A DNA stretch of 64,000 nucleotides. It comes from Streptomyces cupreus. Its GTDB lineage: Bacteria; Actinomycetota; Actinomycetes; Streptomycetales; Streptomycetaceae. A model generated the notes under the pieces. It was not told the DNA's origin, made no database searches, and was given only the letters and a program-made list of their open reading frames with translations. Positions 1-8,229 of the stretch are shown piece by piece (position 1 is the first letter of the stretch; each line of letters starts with the position of its first letter). Location of the stretch: assembly GCF_014257025.1 (NCBI RefSeq), contig NZ_JACMSF010000009.1:1-64000 (forward strand), read 5' to 3'. Position numbers and translations under genes: made by a program.

Positions 1-75
1 TGCTGTGACCGGGAAGGTACGCCGGGTTGTCGGCGACCTGGGCCTTGTCCGTGCCGGTCGGATGTGGGGCCACAC
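1..75 (+). repeat. Degenerate IS630-family terminal sequence at the window edge
   Basis: The first ~30 bases closely match the reverse complement of the transposase-proximal end of the IS630 element at about 7790-7820 (shared core GACCGGGAAGGT, then CGCCGGGTTG). A second match, GGTCGGATGTG, occurs at the expected spacing near 57-67. No transposase reading frame follows, so this is a decayed end of a related element. The alignment was made by eye. Confidence 0.5.
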
Positions 76-175
76 CGATGTCGTGGCTTTGATCACAGTT
101 GGCTCTACGGCTGGCCGCCATGGCCGATCATCAGCGCGTTAGTCCGAATAGCGTCGAAGTCAGCGGGGTGCGCAC

Positions 176-526
176 GTGAGCGTGGTAGCGGCCGTGTTGT
201 CGGTTGTCGTCGGCGCGCTGTTCGTTGTCACGGGCGGGGTGAAGGTGATCGGCCTCCGCCAAAGCCTGGCCGTGCGCGACCACTTCGGCATGGCGTCCGG
301 GGTCTGGCGTGCGGTGGGGCTACTGGAGTCTGTTGGCGGTATTGGCGTGCTGCTCGGAACCAAGGTCACTTTCCTTGGCCTGCTCGCCTTGAGCGGCCTG
401 ACTCTGTTGATGCTCAGCGCCATTGCTTCGCGATTCAGGGTGCACGACCCTGCTCACCTGCTCCTGGTCGACGTCACCGTGCTCGCGCTTGTCGTGGCAA
501 CGGCGGCTACCCACCTCGCGGGGTAG
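176..526 (+). CDS. DoxX-like small integral membrane protein
   Basis: This 116-aa, very hydrophobic protein has about four predicted membrane spans: residues ~3-22, 45-65, 67-85 and 95-113. Size, four-helix layout and the N-terminal VTGGVKV segment fit the DoxX / DoxX-like family, a group of membrane proteins of poorly defined role, some linked to thiol or redox stress. The start is a GTG preceded by a purine-rich GCGGGG. The last ~64 bp of the gene (from 449) recur exactly at 6482-6545 beside the intact IS630 copy, so the 3' end lies inside a duplicated segment. The stop falls just before the left end of the deleted IS copy. It is unclear whether the C-terminus is native. No operon partner is visible. 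Confidence 0.6.
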   Translation: MSVVAAVLSVVVGALFVVTGGVKVIGLRQSLAVRDHFGMASGVWRAVGLLESVGGIGVLLGTKVTFLGLLALSGLTLLMLSAIASRFRVHDPAHLLLVDVTVLALVVATAATHLAG

Positions 527-931
527 GCCAGTGGCAGGGCTTGGCCAGGTTCGTGAGGCCGCTGGTCATGCTGCGAGTGAGATTGGGCGTCCGCCCCAGC
601 GGATGCCCTTCTCGCTGCGGATGCGGGCTCGTTCACGGCGCTGAGCTGCCAGCACGTCCGGGTGCCGGGCGTTGGCGTTGCGCCAGCGCAGGTAGCGGTG
701 CAGTTCACGGGTCTGGACCGGGTGGTTCGGATGGTTCGAGTTCGCCAGGGTGAACTGCCGCAGCGGCCCGAAGTGCGCCTCGATCGGATTCGCCCAGGAG
801 GCGTTGGTCGGGGTGAAGCACAGCTCGACCTTGTTCTTCCGCGCCCAGGTGCGGATCTTCGCGCCCTTGTGCGCGGAGAGGTTGTCCAAGATCACGTAGA
901 TTGGGACGCCGTCGGGGCCGGCCGCCCTGAT
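449..931. repeat. Direct repeat copy A (DoxX 3' end plus IS630 3' half)
   Basis: This ~483-bp stretch is repeated in the same orientation at 6482-6964 with only a couple of mismatches seen by eye (902 T versus C, 924 C versus G). It includes the tail of the DoxX-like gene and the C-terminal half of the IS630 transposase. The two copies are about 6.03 kb apart and flank the conservon. Confidence 0.9.
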
Positions 932-942
932 GGTCAAAGCAC
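539..942 (-). mobile_element. IS630-family element with internal deletion
   Basis: On the minus strand, 931-566 encodes the last ~120 residues of the same IS630 transposase found complete at 6599-7720. It includes the second catalytic Asp region (VILDNLSAHK) and the NPIEAHF motif with the catalytic Glu. At 931 similarity jumps directly to GGTCAAAGCAC (932-942), which is the outer end of the intact element (7810-7820). About 845 bp, comprising the N-terminal half and first catalytic Asp, are therefore missing. The copy cannot encode transposase but retains both ends and could be mobilised in trans. Confidence 0.8.
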
Positions 943-948
943 CATCAA

Positions 949-1522
949 CTACCGCCCGGGGGCGCCCTCGTTACGGTCCCAGCCGCAGGCCGTAACGGTC
1001 GCGGCGGGTTCACGGCATGGTGGTGAACTTCCCATCCGGCCGCTTGCACAGCCGGCCCCGCTCCGAGAGCCGCTCCAGCTTCGCGCGCAGCGCCTCCGAT
1101 CGGGCCGGCTCAAGCGGGATACCCGGCTCGGCGCAGACCTGCTTGACCATGACCGGCCCCTCGGCCCGACGCGCCACATCCATGATCCGCCGATAGTCCT
1201 CGGGCAGCACCACCTGGTCCACGCCCCGCTCACGCTGCGGCACCAGCAGCACCACACGACCCGGGACTGTCCGGCCGCCACGGGCGGCGTCGTGTCTTGT
1301 CCCGCTTTGGCGCGGAGCTGCTCGGCCAGTCGGCGCGCGACCGGCTCGGCCACCGTGAGCTCCTCCAACTCGTCGCGCACCTCCTGAAGCTGCTGACTCA
1401 CCTTCTCTACCTGCAGTTCCAGTTGGGTCCGGCGGGCCGTGATCAACTCGCGAAGACCTGGTTCCGCATCCGCCGTCCGGCGCACCTCCCGCCCGGATCG
1501 TACGGACAACCACCGCACTCAC
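949..1522 (-). pseudogene. Frameshifted coiled-coil / winged-helix-like hypothetical protein
   Basis: Two minus-strand frames each hold half of a plausible protein. The upstream half (about 1450-1300) reads as a coiled coil (residues such as LELQVEKVSQQLQEVRDELE). The downstream half, in another frame (about 1260-1010), reads VVLPEDYRRIMDVARRAEGP followed by a basic helix-rich segment that could be a winged helix. The halves join only through a frameshift near 1280. Similar proteins occur beside Streptomyces transposases, from general recollection and not verified here. It abuts the deleted IS630 copy, consistent with a decayed mobile-element region. No function is assigned. Confidence 0.5.
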
Positions 1523-1697
1523 ACCGGAGAATCCCCCTATCCGCGATCACCGTCATGGCAGATGATCTTGACGTCGGACAATCGCCCACCACCAGCACGA
1601 GTACACGACCACCGCCCCACACCAGCCCCGTGACCGGCGAGTTCAAGTTGGTGGATCTTCAATGGTCCACATGCCCCCCATGCACGAACAGGCTTTC

Positions 1698-2309
1698 TCA
1701 CAAGCCGTGCCCCCGCTGCTCGATGCGCTCCACCAGGTCTGCAGCCATCGACTTGATGGTCTCCAGGCCTTGTTGACCCCAGCGATGCGGATCCTGGTTC
1801 ACCGCACAGATCGTGCCGAGGACCATTCCCGTGCTGTCGATCAGTGGTGCTCCGAGGTAGGAGTAGATCCCGATGGCATCGACCACGTGATTCCCGGCAA
1901 AGCGTGGATAGTCGCGGACATCCTCAAGCACCAGAGCCTTGCGCCGCCTGACCACATGTGGGCAGAAGCCCATGTCGAAGTCACGAGGCATCACCCGGCC
2001 AGGCACAGGGTCCTCGAGAAGGGGGGAATCCAGGTTCACGGTTGTGTCGGCGGCCGCACTGTACAAGCCCGCGAAGAACTGACGGTTTTCGTCGATAAAG
2101 AAGTTGACTCCCGCGTAGCACCCGCCGGTGCGCTGCGCGAGTTCACGCGAGAAGTCGTCGAGCTCCGGAACGACCTTGTCCTCGATGCCCAACTCCCGGA
2201 GCCGGCGCGCCCGTTCTTCTACCTCAGGGTCCTCCGGAGGCAGCAGCAAATGACGCATCGCAACCGGTATCTCGCCTCCGAAGGGAGTCTTGTACGACAT
2301 CTCAGCCAT
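1698..2309 (-). CDS. GAF-domain protein of the conservon
   Basis: This 203-aa soluble protein has a GAF fold over about residues 45-195: NFFIDENRQFFAGL, then FCPHVV and LGAPLIDSTGMVLGTICAV, the last being the typical GAF C-terminal strand. GAF domains bind small ligands such as nucleotides, haem or flavin; the ligand cannot be told here. It is the last gene of the cvn cluster and its start overlaps the end of cvnD by 8 nt, implying translational coupling. It occupies the place where some conservons carry accessory genes, and it may feed a sensory input to the CvnD GTPase module or receive its output. The assignment to GAF is firm; the role is inference. Confidence 0.8.
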   Translation of the reverse strand: MAEMSYKTPFGGEIPVAMRHLLLPPEDPEVEERARRLRELGIEDKVVPELDDFSRELAQRTGGCYAGVNFFIDENRQFFAGLYSAAADTTVNLDSPLLEDPVPGRVMPRDFDMGFCPHVVRRRKALVLEDVRDYPRFAGNHVVDAIGIYSYLGAPLIDSTGMVLGTICAVNQDPHRWGQQGLETIKSMAADLVERIEQRGHGL

Positions 2310-2895
2310 GGGAACTCCTTGAAGTGATCAGATACTGCACGAGGGAAAGTAGAACCCGAATACCCGAGCTGGACACGCGGGCATCGCACGGGACCACCGG
2401 GACCTCGGGCTTGAGGTCCAGCGCCGCCCGCACCTGTTCCGGCCGATAGCGGTGTGCTCCGTCGAACTCATTGACCGCGACGACGAAGTTGATGCCACGC
2501 GATTCGAAGAAGTCGACCGCCGCGAAACTGTGCTCGAGGCGACGGGTGTCCGCGAGCACCACCGCGCCGAGCGCGCCGGCCGACATCTCGTCCCACATGA
2601 ACCAGAAACGCTTCTGACCGGGCGTGCCGAAGAGATAAAGCACGTGGTCAGGGCTGATGGTTATGCGGCCGAAGTCCATCGCGACCGTGGTGGCGCCCTT
2701 GTTCTCCACCCCGTCCAACCTGTCCGTGGCAGCACTGACCTCGGTGAGCAACTCTTCCGTGCTCAGCGGCTCAATTTCGCTCACTGCTCCCACAAAGGTG
2801 GTCTTGCCCACCCCGAAACCCCCCGCGACCAAAACCTTGATCCCCATCGGAAGGGAGTCGGTGCCGGGTGCCTCAAAGTCGCTTGAGGAGCCCAT
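2302..2895 (-). CDS. cvnD: CvnD-type small GTP-binding protein
   Basis: This is a 197-aa P-loop GTPase of the prokaryotic Rab/MglA-like group. Walker A is GGFGVGKTT (residues ~25-33), followed by a switch region with GATTVAMDFG and a G3-like LFGTPGQ. NEFD in VVAVNEFDGAHRY (residues ~141-144) serves as the base-recognition motif. It is the nucleotide switch of a conservon, working with the roadblock protein and the sensor-like ATPase at the membrane. Its start overlaps the end of cvnC by 23 nt; an internal ATG at residue 17 is an alternative start. The order A-B-C-D and the lengths match the family. Confidence 0.93.
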   Translation of the reverse strand: MGSSSDFEAPGTDSLPMGIKVLVAGGFGVGKTTFVGAVSEIEPLSTEELLTEVSAATDRLDGVENKGATTVAMDFGRITISPDHVLYLFGTPGQKRFWFMWDEMSAGALGAVVLADTRRLEHSFAAVDFFESRGINFVVAVNEFDGAHRYRPEQVRAALDLKPEVPVVPCDARVSSSGIRVLLSLVQYLITSRSSHG

Positions 2896-3265
2896 CCCGC
2901 AACGCCTCCAATAGTTCTATATCGGGGGGAGAGTAGGACCCCCCTGGTCCCGTGTTGAAGCGCCGTGTGACGACGGCCCCGCGCTCCACCAAGTCGGACA
3001 GCAGCACCTTGGCCACCGCTGCGGGCATGCGCGTGTGCCCTGCGATCTCAGCCACCGTGACCGGCGTCCGACACAGGTCGAGCACATGTGCGTGATCCAA
3101 CCCGAGCTTGGGCCGCAGCCCGGTACCCGTGGCCACCACCATGGTCATCAGGTCGAATTGGCACGTGGGTTCGGTGCGTCCGTCGCTGAAGGTGTACGGC
3201 CGGACCAGCCGCCCCAGGGCATCGTCGAGCAACGGCCTATGCGGATCGTCCGGGTCGTCCGGCAT
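2873..3265 (-). CDS. cvnC: CvnC, DUF742 winged-helix protein
   Basis: This 130-aa protein has the DUF742 signature: an N-terminal acidic tail, then RLVRPYTFSDGRT, and a helix-turn-helix-like C-terminal half ending in LLEALRDGLLKRL. DUF742 proteins are the third component of conservons; biochemical function is poorly known, though the fold is winged-helix-like. It starts 3 nt after the cvnB stop and overlaps cvnD, so the four genes form one transcription unit read leftwards. Nothing unusual is seen. Confidence 0.92.
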   Translation of the reverse strand: MPDDPDDPHRPLLDDALGRLVRPYTFSDGRTEPTCQFDLMTMVVATGTGLRPKLGLDHAHVLDLCRTPVTVAEIAGHTRMPAAVAKVLLSDLVERGAVVTRRFNTGPGGSYSPPDIELLEALRDGLLKRL

Positions 3266-3268
3266 CGC

Positions 3269-3661
3269 TCACTGCCCCACCGAGTTACGGGGAGCGGCCC
3301 CCAGGTGGCTGCGGACGCTCTTCACCATCATGGCCATCTCGTAGCCGAGGACCGGCACATCCGCCTCGCGCCCGGCGAACACTGCCAACAGGGCACCCGG
3401 CCCAGCCGCGGAGACAAAGAGCATCGAGTTGCTGAGTTCGGTCACGATCTGCCGCACTTCATCGCCGTCGTCGAATCGCTTGCCGGCACTACGCGCCAGG
3501 GAGTGGAGCCCGCTGGCGAGGGCAGCCAGATGATCCGCCGCGTCTTTGTCGAGTCCGTCCGAGGCCATTACCAGACCGTCCGAGGACAACAGCAGTGCAC
3601 TGCGCGTGTGCGGTACGCGCTGCACAAGGCCGCTCAACAGCCAAGAGAGATCTTCGCTCAC
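3269..3661 (-). CDS. cvnB: CvnB, roadblock/LC7-domain protein
   Basis: This 130-aa roadblock/LC7 protein has the characteristic N-terminus DLSWLLSGLVQRVPHTRSAL, then LLLSSDGLVMA and the central LSNSMLFVSAAGPGALLAV. Roadblock proteins are small dimeric partners or regulators of P-loop GTPases; in conservons CvnB is thought to act with CvnD. It lies 33 nt downstream of cvnA and 3 nt before cvnC. Length matches the family (~130-140 aa). Confidence 0.93.
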   Translation of the reverse strand: MSEDLSWLLSGLVQRVPHTRSALLLSSDGLVMASDGLDKDAADHLAALASGLHSLARSAGKRFDDGDEVRQIVTELSNSMLFVSAAGPGALLAVFAGREADVPVLGYEMAMMVKSVRSHLGAAPRNSVGQ

Positions 3662-3694
3662 GATCGCCCACTTCTCCTAAATGACGTGAAACTG

Positions 3695-5350
3695 CTAGGG
3701 GGCCGGGTCCGGTCGCTTCTCCCCGCCGATGACCGGGGAGGTGTCGGTTTCCTTGGAGTCCTCGGCGAGTCGGACGCCGCTCTGGAACGCGGCCATCAGG
3801 CCGGGATCGTGATCGACTTCCTTGGACACCGCGGCAGCGTGGGGGGACTGCCGCAATTCCGGGGGGAGGCTTTCCCGACGGCGCCGCTTGGGCAGCGCGG
3901 GGGCATCGTCTCCCGGGGTGAGGGCTGCGACGGGGGCGAGTGGCGGTTCGGCCACGGGCGCGGATGCGGATATCGAGCCCCGAGCGACGGCTGCGTCCGA
4001 CGCAGGTGCCTGCTCCGGCGAGTTGTCGGCGTGTGCGTGAGAGGCGGCGCTGGGGGTGACGCCCGACGACTGTTGCCGGGGCGACTCTTGCCGTGACTCC
4101 TGTTGCTGTGATTCCGCCGCGTTCTGGCCGCCCTGGCCCAGCAGTTCGTGCGGCAGCACCACCACGGCCTGCGTACCGCCGTAGACGTTGCTCCGGAGTT
4201 GTACGACGATGCCGTGCTGCCGGGCCAGTACGGAGACCACGTACAGGCCGATCCGACCGTCATTGAGCAGGTCGCCCAGAGCAATGCCCTCAGGGGCGGC
4301 GAGCAGGGCGTTCATCTGGTCCCGCTCGGCGGAGGTCATGCCAAGACCGCGGTCCTCGACCTCGACCGCAAGGCCGGCGGTGACGTGCTCGGCACGGAGC
4401 AGCACCTGGGTCTGGGGACGGGAGAACACCGTGGCGTTCTCCACCAGTTCGGCCAGCAGGTGGACCACGTCGACGACCGCATGGCCGCTCACCGTCCCGT
4501 CCACCGGAGGCACCATCTTGACCCGCGAGTACTGCTCGATCTCGGCGGCGGCGGAACGCATGACATCGGCCATGCTGACCGGGCGGGTCCACTGACGGTA
4601 GGAGACAGCACCGCCGAGCACGGCGAGGTTCTCGGCGTATCGCCGGATACGGGTGGCCAGGTGGTCCACGTGGAACAGGCCCTTGAGCAGGTCCGGGTTC
4701 TCGACCTCGTTCTCCAGATCGTCAAGGAGACCGATCTCGCGGTGTACGAGGGACTCCAGCCTTCGGGCCAGATTGGCGAACACCTCGAAGTGCTCGCCGC
4801 CATGCTCCCGTGCCGCGAGTTCCACGGCCGTCGACTCGGCAACGCGCTGAGATGATGCGATCTCGCTCCCCAGCCGATCCAGCGCCTCGTCCGTCCGCTC
4901 GGGCAACGGGCCGGCCTGCTGCCGCTGAGTCTCAATCAGCTGTTGGCCACGCTTCATCTGCCCGCGCAGCTGCGCCAGTTCGGCCTGAGCGCGTGCCGCG
5001 AAAGAGCTGAGCTCGGTATGGCGGCGTGCCACGGCCCGCGCCTTCCCGTAGGCGATGAGCGCGGCGCCGGAGAGGATCAAGCAGACGAGTAGCAGCGTGC
5101 CATTGAGCAGACCCCAGAAGGCCGCCTTGTCGACGTAGCCGACGCCTGCGCTGAACAGGAGCGCAGCGGCCGCGGCCCCGATGACCGTGACCAGCACGGC
5201 AGGCAACACAGCGAGAAGCACCATCTGGCGCTCAACTGCCTTGCCACGCCCGCCCATTGTGTCCGGAACATGACACACCTGAGCCTGAGGGTCGGCGGAC
5301 GTCATCTCCTGGTGGGCATGAGGGGGCAACATCAAAGGTTCCTGCATCAC
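3695..5350 (-). CDS. cvnA: CvnA, membrane sensor-like histidine-kinase ATPase
   Basis: This 551-aa protein has two membrane spans (about residues 43-68 and 78-102), a coiled-coil linker, and a GHKL ATPase domain. The N box HLLAELVENAT, G1 VEDRGLGM and GRIGLYVVSVLARQHG are all present. It lacks an obvious extracellular sensor; only a short loop separates the two membrane helices. The C-terminal ~150 residues are Pro/Ala/Gln-rich and probably disordered. The family is annotated as nitrate/sulfonate sensor-like kinases and is the first gene of each conservon. A classical phospho-acceptor His box is not evident, which is usual for CvnA. It is the promoter-proximal gene of this operon, and its start is the ATG at 5350, possibly the second Met. 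Confidence 0.92.
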   Translation of the reverse strand: MMQEPLMLPPHAHQEMTSADPQAQVCHVPDTMGGRGKAVERQMVLLAVLPAVLVTVIGAAAAALLFSAGVGYVDKAAFWGLLNGTLLLVCLILSGAALIAYGKARAVARRHTELSSFAARAQAELAQLRGQMKRGQQLIETQRQQAGPLPERTDEALDRLGSEIASSQRVAESTAVELAAREHGGEHFEVFANLARRLESLVHREIGLLDDLENEVENPDLLKGLFHVDHLATRIRRYAENLAVLGGAVSYRQWTRPVSMADVMRSAAAEIEQYSRVKMVPPVDGTVSGHAVVDVVHLLAELVENATVFSRPQTQVLLRAEHVTAGLAVEVEDRGLGMTSAERDQMNALLAAPEGIALGDLLNDGRIGLYVVSVLARQHGIVVQLRSNVYGGTQAVVVLPHELLGQGGQNAAESQQQESRQESPRQQSSGVTPSAASHAHADNSPEQAPASDAAVARGSISASAPVAEPPLAPVAALTPGDDAPALPKRRRRESLPPELRQSPHAAAVSKEVDHDPGLMAAFQSGVRLAEDSKETDTSPVIGGEKRPDPAP

Positions 5351-5399
5351 AGCCTCTTGTTGCGTACCGGCCAGTTGGTTTGGCTGAAAGTGTACGGCG

Positions 5400-5880
5400 T
5401 ACGCTACCGCAACTGCACCTCACGTCACGAGCAGGGATGCCACAGGGGTTGATGGCAGACCGCACTTCCCTGAACTGGCCCCCACTGCCGGGGCGCAGGC
5501 CCGGCTGAACGTGCCAGAACCGGGCCGATCCATGCCAGATCTGCACATCCCGATCGCCCTGCTGTGCATTTGTGAACCTGAACTGCCTGATGAGGATGGG
5601 GAGGTGAGCCACGGCGAGGTGGGGGAACCAGACCACCTGCCGTACACACCAGAGCGATCGCGAGGAACACGGTCCGATACGAGACAGCCGGGCCGGCAGC
5701 AGTCGCGGCGAGGGGGGACCAGGGCGGCGAGGGCGAGGGCGCCGCCGATCTGCCGGGTGGCGTTCATGAGTCCGGAGGCGGCACCGGCGTCCTGGCCGTC
5801 GGTACCGGAGGTGACCGTAGTGGTGATCGGCGTGATCAGCAGGCCCATCCCTGTGGACATCACGATCCCCGGCCGCGCAG
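5400..5880 (-). pseudogene. Decayed DHA2-type MFS transporter fragment
   Basis: The minus-strand segment about 5870-5710 encodes GIVMSTGMGLLITPITTTV, then GAASGLMNATRQIGGALALA. This is typical of the C-terminal half of 14-TM drug:H+ antiporters of the EmrB/QacA type. After about 5710 the match continues only in another frame (VFLAIALVCTAGGLVPPP), so the gene is both frameshifted and truncated at its N-terminal side. It lies upstream of the conservon and downstream of other debris, with no intact partner regulator. It is non-functional. Confidence 0.65.
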
Positions 5881-5889
5881 CCCGTCGAC

Positions 5890-6117
5890 GTAGCCGCTGT
5901 GCGCGCCGGTCCGGCTCTGCCAGAGCCTGCTGAGCACCGACGGCTCTGAGGCCCTGCGCTACGCCGAGTGGGTCAGCGCCGAAGACCACGGGGAGTCGGC
6001 CCTGGGCCGGCGCACACGACCTGTGGCACGACATCTTCTCCGGCGCCCCCGGCATCCACCTCTCCCCCGGCGGACGGCATCAGCTGCAACGTTTCCGGTC
6101 CCGGGCAGGGGCGTAAA
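5890..6117 (+). pseudogene. Possible antibiotic-biosynthesis monooxygenase (ABM) remnant
   Basis: Two plus-strand frames give pieces that read like one short protein. The first is STDGSEALRYAEWVSAEDHG (about 5934-5990). The second, after a frame change, is HDLWHDIFSGAPGIHLSPGG and a short tail ending at a TAA near 6117. The first piece resembles ABM-type dimeric ferredoxin-like proteins. No start codon or intact frame spans both. It is recorded as a weak, decayed gene. Confidence 0.3.
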
Positions 6118-6481
6118 GGCGGGTGGCGAGCCGATGCAGCGAGCTGCGACGCGACAACACCCCGAGATCGACTGGCAGCACCTGCGGCCACTCCAGAAGG
6201 GCCGACGCTCCCCGCCCGCCGCCCTGGCTTTGAAACCCTAGGCCCCCGGCACAGTCGATCTGGCGGGCAAGCTCTGGGCCATCATCGTTCGGGCCGGCGG
6301 TAGGCCGACCTGGCAATAGAGCGCGCTGTACCAGCCTGGTGACGACCGTGGGCGCGCACCGCGCGCCTGCTCCGAGGGGGTCGGCAGTAGCGACGTGAGG
6401 CCTGGCCACTCGTTGGGGACGTAGTGCGCCTTGGGCGTTGGCCTGGTGCCTCGACGGGGAGGAGAAGACGGTGGTGACCGA
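6118..6481. other. Stretch without recognisable gene
   Basis: No frame on either strand shows a family-like protein. This is debris between the monooxygenase remnant and the duplicated DoxX/IS630 segment. Confidence 0.5.
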
Positions 6482-6964
6482 CCTGCTCACCTGCTCCTGG
6501 TCGACGTCACCGTGCTCGCGCTTGTCGTGGCAACGGCGGCTACCCACCTCGCGGGGTAGGCCAGTGGCAGGGCTTGGCCAGGTTCGTGAGGCCGCTGGTC
6601 ATGCTGCGAGTGAGATTGGGCGTCCGCCCCAGCGGATGCCCTTCTCGCTGCGGATGCGGGCTCGTTCACGGCGCTGAGCTGCCAGCACGTCCGGGTGCCG
6701 GGCGTTGGCGTTGCGCCAGCGCAGGTAGCGGTGCAGTTCACGGGTCTGGACCGGGTGGTTCGGATGGTTCGAGTTCGCCAGGGTGAACTGCCGCAGCGGC
6801 CCGAAGTGCGCCTCGATCGGATTCGCCCAGGAGGCGTTGGTCGGGGTGAAGCACAGCTCGACCTTGTTCTTCCGCGCCCAGGTGCGGATCTTCGCGCCCT
6901 TGTGCGCGGAGAGGTTGTCCAAGATCACGTAGATCGGGACGCCGTCGGGGCCGGCGGCCCTGAT
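6482..6964. repeat. Direct repeat copy B (DoxX 3' end plus IS630 3' half)
   Basis: This is the partner of the repeat at 449-931. The first ~64 bp are an orphan piece of the DoxX-like gene; the rest is the left part of the intact IS630. Because host sequence is duplicated along with the IS, the duplication involved recombination or segmental duplication and not simple transposition. Confidence 0.9.
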
Positions 6965-7821
6965 CGACTTCAGCGCGGCCAGGGTATTCGCCGCTCCCTT
7001 GCGGCGGCGGTTGACGCCCCACAGCGTGTCGTCGCCGACCGAGTAACAGCCGTGGAAGTAGGTCACGCCCTGGGTGCGGTGGTAGGTCGCGGGGAGGCGG
7101 TCAGGGCGTCCCTGCTCGGCCCAGCAGGAACCGCCGGTAGGGCGGATGCCCAGCGGGCCGAACTCGTCGAAGGCGAAGACCCGGTCGGGGAAGTGCTCCA
7201 GGACGTGCTCGATCCGGTCGAGCTTGGCGTCGTACTCGGGGTCGGTGGACTCTTTCCAGGTCTTGGTGCGCTGGAAGGTGACTCCGCGGCGGGCCAGCAG
7301 GCAGCGCAGGGCTTCACGGCCGATGCGGATCACCCGGCCGTGGACCTTGCGTAGGTACGCGGTGAGTTTGCGGATGGGCCAGCGGGTGAAGGGCTGGCCG
7401 AGCTTGGTCGGGCGGGTGGTGGCCGTCGCCACGACGAAGTCCTCGTCGTCAAGGCTGAGTCGGCGGGGACGGCCTCCCGCCCACTGAGGGTCCAGACAGG
7501 CCAGGCCGATCTCGTTGAACCGGTGGATGACGTCGCGGACGGTGTCCTCGTCGGCCTGCACCAGTCGCGCGATCACCGGTAGGCGGTTCCCGCCGGCCGA
7601 GGCCAGCAGCATCATCGCGCGCCGGTAGCGCACCGAGTTGGTGCTGCCCCGACGCATGATCTGCTGCAGCTTCTGGCCCTCCTGGTCGGTCAGTCTGCGC
7701 ACTCGGACGGGCTCGGCCACTGCGCCTCCAATTGCGGGATCGGATTCCATCTCACATCCGACCCGGCCGGACGTCACCCGCGCGACCACCCAACCCGGCG
7801 AACCTTCCCGGTCAAAGCACT
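6560..7821 (-). mobile_element. Intact IS630-family insertion sequence
   Basis: This element of about 1.26 kb carries one complete transposase gene. The right end (7790-7820) reads inward, on the minus strand, TGCTTTGACCGGGAAGGT. The left end near 6567 contains the imperfectly matching GGCTTGGCCAGGTTCG in inverted orientation. Exact terminal bases and the TA target duplication expected for IS630 were not resolved by eye. Confidence 0.75.
6599..7720 (-). CDS. IS630-family DDE transposase
   Basis: This 373-aa transposase has an N-terminal helix-turn-helix (about residues 1-110, with NRLPVIARLVQADEDTVRDV) and a C-terminal DDE RNase-H-like domain. The three catalytic residues are visible: Asp in FAFDEFGPL, Asp in VILDNLSAHK and Glu in NPIEAHF. 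The GTG at 7720 (AEPVRV...) is preferred as start because GGAGG sits 5 nt upstream; the open frame extends to 7789. It cuts at TA targets by a cut-and-paste mechanism. It appears functional and could mobilise the deleted copy at 539-942. Confidence 0.9.
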   Translation of the reverse strand: MAEPVRVRRLTDQEGQKLQQIMRRGSTNSVRYRRAMMLLASAGGNRLPVIARLVQADEDTVRDVIHRFNEIGLACLDPQWAGGRPRRLSLDDEDFVVATATTRPTKLGQPFTRWPIRKLTAYLRKVHGRVIRIGREALRCLLARRGVTFQRTKTWKESTDPEYDAKLDRIEHVLEHFPDRVFAFDEFGPLGIRPTGGSCWAEQGRPDRLPATYHRTQGVTYFHGCYSVGDDTLWGVNRRRKGAANTLAALKSIRAAGPDGVPIYVILDNLSAHKGAKIRTWARKNKVELCFTPTNASWANPIEAHFGPLRQFTLANSNHPNHPVQTRELHRYLRWRNANARHPDVLAAQRRERARIRSEKGIRWGGRPISLAA

Positions 7822-8062
7822 AGCTGCGCGACTGAGCAGGGCTGTCGAAGAGGTACAAGCTCGCCGGGGCTTCGTAGACTGCTCGGCCATTACGGCGGGG
7901 CCACTCGGATGTCCCAGGACAGAGGCCACACTCTGCAGTTCAGGCCCCGAGACCGCCACTCTCCGGGCCCGCGAGCCACGGCTACTTTCATGGCTACGTA
8001 CGTAGCCGCGCGCCCCCGTTTGAACCGGTACGGAACGGGGTCTGACCAAGCCCTTGATCCAA

Positions 8063-8107
8063 CAAAAAAGGGCCCCTGACCAGCATATTCACTGAACTGG
8101 GGCCCTT
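8063..8107 (-). terminator. Intrinsic terminator downstream of the rnpB 3' end
   Basis: On the minus strand a perfect 9-bp stem (AAGGGCCCC / GGGGCCCTT, arms 8107-8099 and 8076-8068) with a 22-nt loop runs into a T tract (8069-8064). It lies 3 nt beyond the rnpB-like 3' end, exactly where an rnpB terminator would be. Confidence 0.85.
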
Positions 8108-8110
8108 GGT

Positions 8111-8143
8111 GGCAGACGAGTCGGGCTATACGCCGGGTTCTGT
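8111..8143 (-). other. rnpB: ICE left attachment site: 3' end of rnpB (RNase P RNA)
   Basis: The minus strand reads ACAGAACCCGGCGTATAGCC then CGACTCGTCTGCC. ACAGAACCCGGC plus the following 3' strand is the conserved 3' terminus of bacterial type A RNase P RNA; the actinobacterial version ends in CGACTCGTCTGCC. Nothing resembling the rest of the ~400-nt RNA lies upstream at 8144 and beyond; integrase sequence begins instead. This is therefore an attachment-site copy, not a functional gene. The integrase ends about 87 bp away, the usual layout for tyrosine recombinases that target 3' ends of RNA genes. The exact crossover core within these 33 bp is unknown. Confidence 0.85.
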
Positions 8144-8229
8144 TCCGCTCAGGGAGCGATCACGCTCTGACCTGCATGTTTGCGGGCATCCGGCGGCTTG
8201 TCCAGCCCTCTGGGACTTCTCAGGGACTT

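Noticed and set aside
17..31. Similarity of the first bases (ACGCCGGGTT) to the rnpB 3' end, suggesting a second attachment site
   Set aside because: Only about 10 bases match, and the same bases are explained better by the IS630 terminal sequence, which matches over a longer stretch.
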